Shown piece by piece: positions 15,411 to 22,270 of a stretch of DNA of 41,987 bases. The notes beneath the pieces are model-generated. The model ran no database searches, was not told the DNA's origin, and saw nothing but the letters and a program-made list of their open reading frames with translations. Within the stretch, counting starts at the first letter, position 1. The number at the start of each line of letters is the position of its first letter. This stretch comes from Clostridia bacterium (GTDB lineage: Bacteria > Bacillota > Clostridia > Christensenellales > SZUA-584), in assembly GCA_003249555.1 (NCBI GenBank), contig QKIQ01000093.1, positions 1 through 41,987 of the forward strand, read 5' to 3'. Both the position numbers and the translations under genes were made by a program.

Positions 15411-15811
15411 ATGATATTGAGAAAGCGATAGCGTATCTTGAGGACGCGGTTAAGGAAACGGATGAGATTATAGTCGATTGTTCACAGAGACTACAAGCGG
15501 AATTGAGAGAGCAAAAAGAATATTTTATCATTGCTGTTCTAGCCCTCCACGAAAAAACAGAGCGCGAAAACCCGAAGCCGCTCGCTCTAGATGAACTGAA
15601 AGAGCGTGTGGGTAAGCCGGTATACAGGCGATGGAAGAATGGAAATGGAACTTGGGAAATCGTCAAGCAGGTAACAGAGGAAACACTACCGCTTGGGTCG
15701 CGAGGAAAAACAATTGCAAAAATACACTTTAATGGCGCATACAGCCCTGAGTATTTTAAAAGCGCAGACTTTTACGATCACGAACCAAAGGAGGTGCGGC
15801 AGGATGCCTAA
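15407..15811 (+). CDS. Hypothetical phage protein with PKPLALDEL motif
   Basis: 134 residues. The N-terminal half is a helical stretch (KAIAYLEDAVKETDEIIVDC); then NPKPLALDELKERVGKPVY and a short beta-rich end. The pattern NPxPLTLDEL-x-GxPVY is frequent in small early proteins of Gram-positive phages and has no assigned function. The stop overlaps the ASCH gene start. Confidence 0.65.
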   Translation: MNDIEKAIAYLEDAVKETDEIIVDCSQRLQAELREQKEYFIIAVLALHEKTERENPKPLALDELKERVGKPVYRRWKNGNGTWEIVKQVTEETLPLGSRGKTIAKIHFNGAYSPEYFKSADFYDHEPKEVRQDA

Positions 15812-16445
15812 ACTCTCACCAATACTTTTCAGCACTGAAATGGTGAAAGAAATCATGGACGGCAGAAAGACAATGACGCGGCGGATAATCAAGCAGAAAT
15901 ATAACAATACGGTAATTGAGATCGTACGCGGCAACGTATGGGAACGCCAAATTGTTGCACCGCCAGAAAAGCTTGAAAATGGAATTGAGAGACATCAAGT
16001 CGCCGCTGTAGAGATAATAAAGCCAACATACCAAAAAGGCGATATTCTCTGGGTGCGCGAGACGTGGACAAAGGTAGCGGGCGAATACGTGTATAAAGCG
16101 AGTGAACCCGAATGGTATACTGACGGTTATCGCCCATCCATCCACATGCCGAAAGAAGCGGCTCGAATCTTCCTGCGCGTGACGGACGTGAGGGCGGAGC
16201 GGGTGCAAGATATTACGGTAGATGATGCCATAGCTGAGGGTGCATGGGGTGGAGGAACACCAACGATACCTATGTCTCTGTTATGGGAAGAACATCCGAA
16301 TGCTTCCTGTAATGCGGCTGTATCGTTTGCACATCTTTGGGACTCATTAAACGCAAAGCGCGGTTACGGATGGGACACCAACCCTTGGGTGTGGGTTTAT
16401 ACCTTTGAACGCATCGCAAAACCGGCAAACTGGTGCGCTGCATAA
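15804..16445 (+). CDS. ASCH-domain protein
   Basis: 213 residues. The start ILFSTEMVKEIMDGRKTMTRR, then GDILWVRETW, YVYKA and a long family region AARIFLRVTDVRAERVQDIT, ends with GWDTNPWVWVYTFER, the pattern of phage ASCH proteins. ASCH has a PUA-like beta-barrel that binds RNA or modified nucleosides; one bacterial member removes the acetyl group of N4-acetylcytidine. The exact substrate is unknown. The start is ATG 15,804, after GGAGGTGCGGCAGG and overlapping the previous stop. Confidence 0.82.
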   Translation: MPKLSPILFSTEMVKEIMDGRKTMTRRIIKQKYNNTVIEIVRGNVWERQIVAPPEKLENGIERHQVAAVEIIKPTYQKGDILWVRETWTKVAGEYVYKASEPEWYTDGYRPSIHMPKEAARIFLRVTDVRAERVQDITVDDAIAEGAWGGGTPTIPMSLLWEEHPNASCNAAVSFAHLWDSLNAKRGYGWDTNPWVWVYTFERIAKPANWCAA

Positions 16446-16477
16446 GCGTTAATATAAAAAAATCAGGAGGATACCAA

Positions 16478-16864
16478 ATGTTTAAAGCAATAAAAACGTT
16501 TATCGAATGGTTAGACACGCGGCGGCGGGACAGGGAAGAGGAAGAGCGCCAGCGCGATGAGGACAAGCACTTCGAATGGCTTTCCAGAAATACGGATCCA
16601 TCAGCGATGCTTAAAGAAACGGCAGGTATGATCGGTGATGCTATATCCACGATCGATATCAACAAAGGGTTCAACGCGCTTGCTGTCCAAAAATATGGAC
16701 TTGACCTCAAAAGCAAGTATCAACATGCGCTCATTATACTCACATCTCTTGTCGACATCGTATCGGAGGCTGACGCGATTCTGGAAGAGACAATAAACGT
16801 GTATAACCAAGGGGAGAAGGTGCCAGAACCTGAGAAGGCGGCGGAGCTGCAGCAGGCGGGGTGA
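16478..16864 (+). CDS. Hypothetical protein with charged N-terminal coil
   Basis: Not recognised. 128 residues. The N-terminus has TRRRDREEEERQRDEDKHFE, a highly charged helix; the middle is helical with SEADAILEETINVY. The Arg run is coded by a CGGCGGCGG stretch. TCAGGAGG precedes ATG 16,478. Confidence 0.6.
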   Translation: MFKAIKTFIEWLDTRRRDREEEERQRDEDKHFEWLSRNTDPSAMLKETAGMIGDAISTIDINKGFNALAVQKYGLDLKSKYQHALIILTSLVDIVSEADAILEETINVYNQGEKVPEPEKAAELQQAG

Positions 16865-16868
16865 GATT

Positions 16869-17171
16869 ATGCAGACGTTGTCAGAGGATCCGTTTGAGGA
16901 CAACTGGTTAGCACTCGCGGCGGCAATCATGGCAACGGAAGAGCGCAGTGTGGGCGAGATACTGACCTTGATAGGACTATCGGTGCCGTATGTGCACGAA
17001 GGTCAAGAGAAAAGGCGGCGGCGGGACGCTGAAATAGTGCGGCGGCATAAGGAAGGCATGAGTGTTATCGATATCGCTAATAATATGGGCCTTAATAAAA
17101 AGATGGTATATGACGCGCTGCATAATGTAGGGATAAGGCTGAGAAAACCGAAATACGGAGAAAGGAGATAA
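16869..17171 (+). CDS. Small helix-turn-helix protein
   Basis: 100 residues. The C-terminal half RRHKEGMSVIDIANNMGLNKKMVYDALHNVGI matches the helix-turn-helix found at the C-terminus of resolvases and in small phage regulators. EKRRRRDAE is coded partly by CGGCGGCGG. The ATG at 16,869 follows GTGAG in the stop area of the previous gene. It may control expression of late or early genes; the target is unknown. Confidence 0.65.
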   Translation: MQTLSEDPFEDNWLALAAAIMATEERSVGEILTLIGLSVPYVHEGQEKRRRRDAEIVRRHKEGMSVIDIANNMGLNKKMVYDALHNVGIRLRKPKYGERR

Positions 17172-17467
17172 TGATGAAAACAGCTATACCGCCGAGTAAA
17201 TACGGCGATCTGATCTATAAAGAGAATGCAGAAATGGCAATTGAGGCTTTAAATGAAAAGATCAACCGCGAAAATCAAGAGCCATGCATGTATTGCAAAA
17301 TACTCGAAAAGAAAAGCGGACCGTTTCCTTCGCCTGTTGGCGAATTTGCATTAGATAATAAACCGCTTTTACCAATCATAAGCATTAATCTTGTTGAGCC
17401 TGGCATTAAGATAAAAGGCTTAATCGCAAAATATTGTTTTAGTTGCGGCAGAAAATTACAGTCATAG
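17171..17467 (+). CDS. Zinc-ribbon protein, 98 residues
   Basis: Two CxxC pairs, CMYC about residue 39 and CFSC about residue 90, are the zinc site of a small ribbon protein. AAGGAGA precedes ATG 17,171 (ATGATG). It overlaps the preceding stop by one nt. Function unknown. Confidence 0.65.
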   Translation: MMKTAIPPSKYGDLIYKENAEMAIEALNEKINRENQEPCMYCKILEKKSGPFPSPVGEFALDNKPLLPIISINLVEPGIKIKGLIAKYCFSCGRKLQS

Positions 17468-17503
17468 TAATATCGTTTGGGGTTTTATTTTGGGAGGGAT
17501 GGC

Positions 17504-17956
17504 ATGAAGAAGAATCATGTGAGGGACTATGCAACAGCTGCTTTCAGGTTTTATGCGTGCACCGGCAGCAGCATTAAATATAAGAAGAAGATATATGATG
17601 AGGCTATTGCCCAGCAACGCAGACTCGAGGGTAATCAAGGCGGTGTTTCATGCCCAACCGAAGCGGCCATAATACACGCTGAAGATGCTCTTGACGCGGC
17701 GGCGGCGGAACTCAAAGACCTTGAAGCTGTTGAAAAAACTATTGCTTTTATTGAGCGAAATCGTGATGGTAACAACATGATGAAAGCGCTCGAGATGGTA
17801 TACATGGCGGAACCTCTTAAGAATATTGAGTGGGGAGAAATATCAGAACGTGTGCATCATGCAGAAATTAATATTCCGGCAAGCGAAAAAACAATATATC
17901 GCTGGTTGTCACTAGCTGTTACGACATTTGCAAAAGAACGTGGGCTGAGAATATGA
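17504..17956 (+). CDS. Putative late transcription regulator (ArpU/sigma-like)
   Basis: 150 residues. The N-terminal part YDEAIAQQRRLEGNQGGVSC resembles phage ArpU-type or sigma-70-like late regulators, and the C-terminus ASEKTIYRWLSLAVTTFAKERGL looks like the recognition part of a sigma region 4-like helix-turn-helix. The position at the end of the early region, before the probable late promoter at 18,351 and before terminase, is the usual place of the late regulator. TGGGAGGG precedes ATG 17,504. Family call is moderate. Confidence 0.6.
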   Translation: MKKNHVRDYATAAFRFYACTGSSIKYKKKIYDEAIAQQRRLEGNQGGVSCPTEAAIIHAEDALDAAAAELKDLEAVEKTIAFIERNRDGNNMMKALEMVYMAEPLKNIEWGEISERVHHAEINIPASEKTIYRWLSLAVTTFAKERGLRI

Positions 17957-18303
17957 TATGCATACTCGGAACTAATTACAAAATTATTACTAAAAAGTAC
18001 GATGAGGAAGAATCATTTAAGCGCCGCCAGATCGATGCGTTCTGTGATGGATGTGCTAAAGAAATCATCCTTTGTGACATGTCCACTTATGAAGGATGGG
18101 AACATGCAACTCTTGATGAGCTGTCTCTATATCGTAAATATAAGCTTAAACATGAAATTGTTCATGCGTTCTTGTTTGAAAGTGGTTTGGCTCAGCACTC
18201 TGGAAATACAGACGCTTGGGCACTGAACGAAGAAATGGTAGATTGGTTCGCTTGGCAAGGCTCAAAAATATACAAAGCATGGGAAGAAGCCGGATGTTTA
18301 TAA
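17953..18303 (+). CDS. Zincin-like putative metallopeptidase (HExxH)
   Basis: 116 residues. KHEIVHAFLFESGLAQ contains HEIVH (about residue 72), the zinc-binding HExxH of metallopeptidases, and ALNEEMVDWFA further on supplies a Glu as a possible third ligand. The N-terminal half has a Cys pair (CDGCAKE) that may bind metal. This small protein type is common in Gram-positive phages just before the packaging genes; its substrate is unknown. The ATG overlaps the previous stop (ATGA). Confidence 0.78.
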   Translation: MICILGTNYKIITKKYDEEESFKRRQIDAFCDGCAKEIILCDMSTYEGWEHATLDELSLYRKYKLKHEIVHAFLFESGLAQHSGNTDAWALNEEMVDWFAWQGSKIYKAWEEAGCL

Positions 18304-18350
18304 AAATAAAAAATATTCTCAAAAGATGACAGTAACTTAACTAAAATGCA

Positions 18351-18358
18351 TGCTATAC
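18351..18358 (+). promoter_or_regulatory. Possible extended -10 promoter (TGCTATACT)
   Basis: TG-C-TATACT fits an extended -10 element, with no good -35. It lies in a 213-nt gene-free stretch after the zincin gene and about 40 nt before an intrinsic terminator, so initiation here would give a short RNA unless the terminator is passed. Confidence 0.35.
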
Positions 18359-18395
18359 TACATATAGTCAACAATCGTATGAGAACACAACATAG

Positions 18396-18423
18396 AGAGC
18401 ATTGCGGCGGCGGTGCTCTTTTT
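18396..18423 (+). terminator. Intrinsic terminator with a CGGCGGCGG loop
   Basis: AGAGCA (18,396-18,401) pairs with TGCTCT (18,414-18,419); the loop is TTGCGGCGGCGG and a T tract follows. The loop is one of the plus-strand motif clusters. Confidence 0.7.
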
Positions 18424-18516
18424 CCGTTGAGAAACAACATAATTTACCTATTGTCTTTCGGAGATATGGCGAATATACTTTCTATAGAACAAATATTCGC
18501 AAAGGTGTTGGCATAT

Positions 18517-18783
18517 ATGGTAGAAAGGCGATATGAAAACAGCTGCAAGGTTTATGTCAAAGTCGAGGCTATCTTCTATCCAAGCGGACAGATTGAGCCC
18601 GTGGCATTCTGGTGGGAGAGTGGGCGGCGGTATGAGATCGACGCGGTTATCGACGTATGCCGAGCGGCAAGCCTTAAAGCTGGCGGCATTGGTACAAGGT
18701 ACACGATCTTGGTTCGGAATCACCAGACGTTCATGTGGCTGGAAGAGGATCGATGGTTTATGGAGCGGCGGGACCCGAACTGA
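18517..18783 (+). CDS. Small phage protein of unknown function (88 residues)
   Basis: The sequence VYVKVEAIFYPSGQIEPVAF, then WESGRRYEIDAVIDVC, RAASLKAGGIGTRYTILV and ending DRWFMERRDPN, is a pattern seen in many Gram-positive phages near the early/late border, without assigned function. It is beta-rich and soluble. The start ATG 18,517 follows AAAGGTG; the frame opens earlier at 18,346, but that part crosses the terminator hairpin. Confidence 0.7.
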   Translation: MVERRYENSCKVYVKVEAIFYPSGQIEPVAFWWESGRRYEIDAVIDVCRAASLKAGGIGTRYTILVRNHQTFMWLEEDRWFMERRDPN

Positions 18784-18785
18784 TG

Positions 18786-19070
18786 TTATTTTCCCTCTTG
18801 CCGATATAAAGCCAATAATTCTTCTTGATCAGGTAATATAAATTTAGATGAGGGATTTAAAGAAACACTTCTGCTAATTTGGCGAATACGGAAAGGACCA
18901 CCATCAGGGTTGCTATAATTATTGTTAACCCACCACTCAATAGCATCAATGCATTCGTCGTTAGGCCCTACATCTTGATAAGGAAGTTGAAGAAACAACA
19001 CAAGGTCTTTTTGACCGAGAGGCTCACCACCGTAACCACTTGATAATAAAAGCTTAGCATAATATTTCAT
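18786..19070 (-). CDS. Lone minus-strand gene, unknown function (94 residues)
   Basis: Not recognised. Starts at ATG 19,070 with TGGAGTG upstream. The sequence has GGEPLGQKDLVLFLQLPYQ, a Trp pair in DAIEWWVNN and an acidic C-terminus. It is the only leftward gene between the repressor region and the right end and sits at the early/late border, where extra genes acquired by phages often insert. The DNA is more AT-rich than its neighbours and has no CGGCGG motif. Confidence 0.55.
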   Translation of the reverse strand: MKYYAKLLLSSGYGGEPLGQKDLVLFLQLPYQDVGPNDECIDAIEWWVNNNYSNPDGGPFRIRQISRSVSLNPSSKFILPDQEELLALYRQEGK

Positions 19071-19155
19071 AACACACTCCATAAATAGTATTTGATACTC
19101 TAATTATGAGATATAAAAAAAGAGGTGTCAAACGGTAAGAGAAATTTAAGAACGA

Positions 19156-19181
19156 GAAGCGAGAAATATCGCTTCTTTTTT
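19156..19181 (+). terminator. Intrinsic terminator before the late operon
   Basis: GAAGCGA (19,156-19,162) / TCGCTTC (19,169-19,175) with a 6-nt loop and TTTTTT after it. It would stop rightward early transcription before the late genes unless an antiterminator acts. Confidence 0.75.
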
Positions 19182-19197
19182 ATTTGGAAGTGATGAG

Positions 19198-19365
19198 ATG
19201 GGACGTAAGAAGATTACACTGAGGCAAGAGAAAAGCGATGAGCAGAAGCGGCTCGAAGCACGGCGGCAGCATAGATGCTATCATTGCCAGTGGGCAAAGT
19301 GGGCTGATGATGGGCATGTGAGTTGCTTCTGGCGGCAATGCGTCAAGTTAGCGGGTAAAAGCTGA
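19198..19365 (+). CDS. Small Cys-rich (zinc-binding) protein, 55 residues
   Basis: The sequence has CYHC at about residue 27 and two later Cys (CFWRQC), a likely zinc knuckle; the N-terminus is very basic (GRKKITLRQEK). GAAGTGATGAG precedes the ATG. Its stop overlaps the HNH gene start (TGATG). Probably the first late gene; function unknown. Confidence 0.6.
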   Translation: MGRKKITLRQEKSDEQKRLEARRQHRCYHCQWAKWADDGHVSCFWRQCVKLAGKS

Positions 19366-19763
19366 TGCCATATCTTCCGTTAAGACCATGCAGATATTCA
19401 GGATGTATCAGACTTGTTCACGGTGGATACTGCGAGCAGCACCAACATATTATTGATGATCAAAAACGAGCTAAAGAAAATCAATACAATAAACAGCGTC
19501 CAACATGGCATAAGCTCTATGATCGCAAGTGGCGCGGCTATACAAAGATATATCTTGCTAAGCATCCGTATTGTGTTGAGTGCTTAAAAAATAACAAGCA
19601 CACAACGGCGGAAGAGGTTGATCACATTGTTCCTCATAAAGGTGACTTGAATCTCTTTTGGGATCAAAAGAACCACCAAGGTTTATGTAAAAAATGTCAT
19701 AGTAAAAAAACTGCGAGAGAAAACGGATGGTCACGCAGATCCCCCCACCCTCAAAAAGTTTAG
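19365..19763 (+). CDS. HNH endonuclease
   Basis: 132 residues. VDHIVPHKGDLNLFWDQKNHQGLCKKCHSKKTARE is the HNH fold with metal-binding DH and CxxCH; upstream CVEC and an N-terminal Cys/His set (CRYSGC, CEQH) add zinc sites. In cos-type phages of this kind an HNH protein next to the small terminase is required with the terminase for cos cleavage and DNA packaging. It overlaps the previous gene. Confidence 0.9.
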   Translation: MPYLPLRPCRYSGCIRLVHGGYCEQHQHIIDDQKRAKENQYNKQRPTWHKLYDRKWRGYTKIYLAKHPYCVECLKNNKHTTAEEVDHIVPHKGDLNLFWDQKNHQGLCKKCHSKKTARENGWSRRSPHPQKV

Positions 19764-19841
19764 TTTGGGGAACGTTGAACGTGAGGGGGAGATACGTACG
19801 AAAAAAACTCCCAGATCAAGTTTTTAAAGGAGGTGAGCCGA
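19735..19841. other. Candidate cos region
   Basis: CCCCCCACCCTC (19,741-19,752) at the end of the HNH gene is followed by GTGAGGGGGAG (19,781-19,791), C-rich then G-rich blocks between HNH and TerS with no gene in the gap. The same arrangement is frequent in HNH-terminase phages and is a plausible packaging/cos site. No overhang sequence can be deduced. Confidence 0.35.
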
Positions 19842-20426
19842 ATGCCGACGCCACCCAAACCATTTACGGTATTAAAAAGCGAGGGTAAATCTCATAGGAC
19901 CCAAGATGAATTGGAGCAAAGAAAAAACGCGGAAGCAGCGCTCATCACCGGAAGTCATATGAAATGTTGGCCGGAAGTAAAGGCTAACGCTGTGGCTAAA
20001 AAGGAATTTAACCGAGTAAAAAGTCTGCTAAAAAAAATAGGTAAAGATGATGCGCTTCATGAAGGTCCAGTAAATCGATATGCATTGCTTCGTGCGGAGT
20101 GCGCAGAGTTTGAGGAAAAGCGTGAAGCTTTCTATGAATCCAAAGAAGAGCTTCAAAACGAATATCATGCCGGTGGAAAGATCCAGGATGAAAACAATGG
20201 CGGGTTGTCGCCATCGCAGTATTATAACCTGCTCGCGAAAATGCAGCAGAGTATTATTGCACTTGACCGTCAGATACAGGCTAAACGAAAAATGATGCTC
20301 GATATAGAAAAAGAAAACATCATGACAATAGCATCCGCATTACGATCCATTCCCAAGAAAGTCGATAAAAGCAAAGAGGCGAACGATCCAATGCGAAAAC
20401 TTCTCCAGCGGAATCAGCGTGGATAA
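19842..20426 (+). CDS. terS: Terminase small subunit (P27-like)
   Basis: 194 residues. Position right before the large subunit, between HNH and TerL, with a basic N-terminus and a helical body (EFNRVKSLLKKIG, then SPSQYYNLLAKMQQSIIALDRQI), fits phage P27-type small terminases, which recognise the packaging site on phage DNA. The start ATG 19,842 has AAAGGAGGTG; GTG 19,833 is within the ribosome binding site. The last residues lead directly into TerL. Confidence 0.85.
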   Translation: MPTPPKPFTVLKSEGKSHRTQDELEQRKNAEAALITGSHMKCWPEVKANAVAKKEFNRVKSLLKKIGKDDALHEGPVNRYALLRAECAEFEEKREAFYESKEELQNEYHAGGKIQDENNGGLSPSQYYNLLAKMQQSIIALDRQIQAKRKMMLDIEKENIMTIASALRSIPKKVDKSKEANDPMRKLLQRNQRG

Positions 20427-22016
20427 ATGTATAGCGCAGAACATGCGGAATATGCAGTCAATTTTATCGAGTGCCTAAATCATGTCGACGGCAGATGGTA
20501 TGGAAAACCGTTTGAGCTTCTCGAATGGCAGCGCAAACCAGTTGAAGAGTTCTATGGGACACTCAAGCCCGATGGAACTCGCCAATATGAATATCTATAT
20601 TTAGAAGTTCCAAAAAAGAACGGCAAGTCAGAACTTGCAGCAGGCCTTGGCCTCTACCATACATACGGCGATGGGGAAATGCATGGTGAAGTTTATGTCT
20701 GCGCCGCTGATAGAGAGAACGCAGGTATCATTTTTGGCGTAGCTCTCGAAATGGTCAAGCAATGCCCGGCGCTAGAAGAAAGATCGATTATTCGAGAGTC
20801 GACAAAAGAGATTGAAGATATTGAAACTGGAACCGTCTTCAAGGTCCTCTCTTCTGAAGCATTCAGTAAGCATGGTTACAAACCATCTTGTGTGATATTT
20901 GACGAGTTACACTCACAACCAAACCGTAAATTGTGGGATGTTATGACGTTTGGTGCTGGCGACGCACGTGAACAGCCTGTGTGGATTGTATTAACAACAG
21001 CAGGTGATGACCCGGACAGACATAGTATAGGCTGGGAGATTCATGAAAAAGCACGTGGCATACTTGATTATCGCAACGGAAAAGGCGGAGACAATGACCC
21101 AACGTGGCTGCCGGTGATTTATGGAATGCCAGATGATCCGGATGAATGCGCAAAAATCGATATTTACGATGAAAAAGCATGGTACGAGCTTAATCCGTCA
21201 CTAGGCATAACTATCAAGATAGATAAGTTGCGGCAACAGGCTGAGAATGCTAAGAAAAGCGAAGCGGCTGAACGCTTGTTCCGGTGGCTTCGCTTAAATC
21301 AATGGATAGCGGTGAAGGCTGTCGGATGGCTACCACTTACCCTATTTGATAAAACGGTCAAAACAATTCCGAGAGAAAAACTGAAAGGGAAGAAGTGTTT
21401 TGCGGGTCTCGACCTTTCAAGCACAACAGACTTAACCGCGCTGGTTCTTCTTTTTCCGCCTCAAGATGGCCTTGATTTTTGGTACAAGATCTATTATGCC
21501 TGGATACCTGAAGAAAAAATGAACGAGAGATCTCTTCGGGATCACGTTGATTTCGATAAATGGACAAAAACGGGTTACATTAAAACAACGCCGGGAGATG
21601 CGGTCGATTACGATTATGTCGAAAGCGAAATTATAAAGGCTTCGCAAGACTACGAGATAATCTTATTAGGTACAGACCAATGGAATAGCCGCATGCTTAC
21701 TCAACATTTGGCTAAAGAACAGATAAATGTCGCAGAAATACCACAAACAATGAATGGCATGTCGCCAGCAATGAAAGAAACCGAGCGGCTGACGCGCAAA
21801 GGTGAAATGTATCATGAGAAAAACCTTGCAGCTCGTTGGTGCTGGGGTAATGTCAGGGTTGCCACTGACGGTAATGAAAATATTAAACCAATGAAAAATA
21901 GAAGCATTGACCGTATTGATATTACCGTGGCCGAGATAAATGCTATGGCCGCTGCGCAACTCGGTGAACAACTGATTGATGTCAATAAAATCATAGAAGA
22001 AGGGTGGACCCTATGA
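20427..22016 (+). CDS. terL: Terminase large subunit
   Basis: 529 residues of the Terminase_1 type. Walker A is VPKKNGKSEL (about residues 61-70), Walker B VIFDELH (about 157-163), coupling motif TTAG shortly after, and the nuclease begins GLDLSSTTDLTALV (about 330-343) with a second acidic site at TDQWNSR. It drives ATP-powered DNA packaging into the prohead and cuts the concatemer. It starts immediately after TerS stop (TAAATG). All motifs intact. Confidence 0.95.
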   Translation: MYSAEHAEYAVNFIECLNHVDGRWYGKPFELLEWQRKPVEEFYGTLKPDGTRQYEYLYLEVPKKNGKSELAAGLGLYHTYGDGEMHGEVYVCAADRENAGIIFGVALEMVKQCPALEERSIIRESTKEIEDIETGTVFKVLSSEAFSKHGYKPSCVIFDELHSQPNRKLWDVMTFGAGDAREQPVWIVLTTAGDDPDRHSIGWEIHEKARGILDYRNGKGGDNDPTWLPVIYGMPDDPDECAKIDIYDEKAWYELNPSLGITIKIDKLRQQAENAKKSEAAERLFRWLRLNQWIAVKAVGWLPLTLFDKTVKTIPREKLKGKKCFAGLDLSSTTDLTALVLLFPPQDGLDFWYKIYYAWIPEEKMNERSLRDHVDFDKWTKTGYIKTTPGDAVDYDYVESEIIKASQDYEIILLGTDQWNSRMLTQHLAKEQINVAEIPQTMNGMSPAMKETERLTRKGEMYHEKNLAARWCWGNVRVATDGNENIKPMKNRSIDRIDITVAEINAMAAAQLGEQLIDVNKIIEEGWTL

Positions 22017-22270
22017 AAATAATTACTGCAAAACAGAAGGTAATCACCACGCTAAAGGCCGTCCTTAAGGCCTTTTTTGTTATCGGGAGTTGGGTGTTAA
22101 GAAACCTTGATGATCTTTGTATTATTGGCGGGATCGGATGCCTGTCTGCTGGCGGGTTCATCTTCCATACTATTGCTGGGCTTGGCGTGCTTGGCTCAGG
22201 ATTAATCGGATTTGGTTTTTTAGTGGCGAAAGGAGGCGGCGTGAATGCTTCTAAGAAACGCGCTGATTAG
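22013..22270 (+). CDS. Small membrane protein between terminase and portal
   Basis: 85 residues with at least one strong membrane segment (CIIGGIGCLSAGGFIFHTIA and GLGVLGSGLIGFGFLVA, probably two). It starts in the TerL stop (ATGA) and overlaps the portal start. Small membrane genes occur here in several HK97-like phages; function unknown. Confidence 0.7.
   Translation: MKIITAKQKVITTLKAVLKAFFVIGSWVLRNLDDLCIIGGIGCLSAGGFIFHTIAGLGVLGSGLIGFGFLVAKGGGVNASKKRAD

Larger units (their letters stand above)
3819..18780 (+). repeat. Dense plus-strand CGGCGG motif clusters in the early region
   Basis: By eye about 50 clusters of CGGCGG (often GCGGCGG or longer) occur here, roughly one per 300 nt, in coding DNA in all three frames (Ala, Arg and Gly runs) and in non-coding DNA (3819, 4845, 6513, 18,404). 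The complement CCGCCG occurs only about twice in the same stretch. Confidence 0.65.

Noticed and set aside
18346-18516. Longer start for the gene at 18,517
   Set aside because: Crosses the intrinsic terminator and has no ribosome binding site; conserved-looking protein starts near 18,517.
19092-19117. Promoter TTGATA / TATAAA before the late operon
   Set aside because: The spacer is only 14 bp, too short for a sigma-A promoter; not listed.
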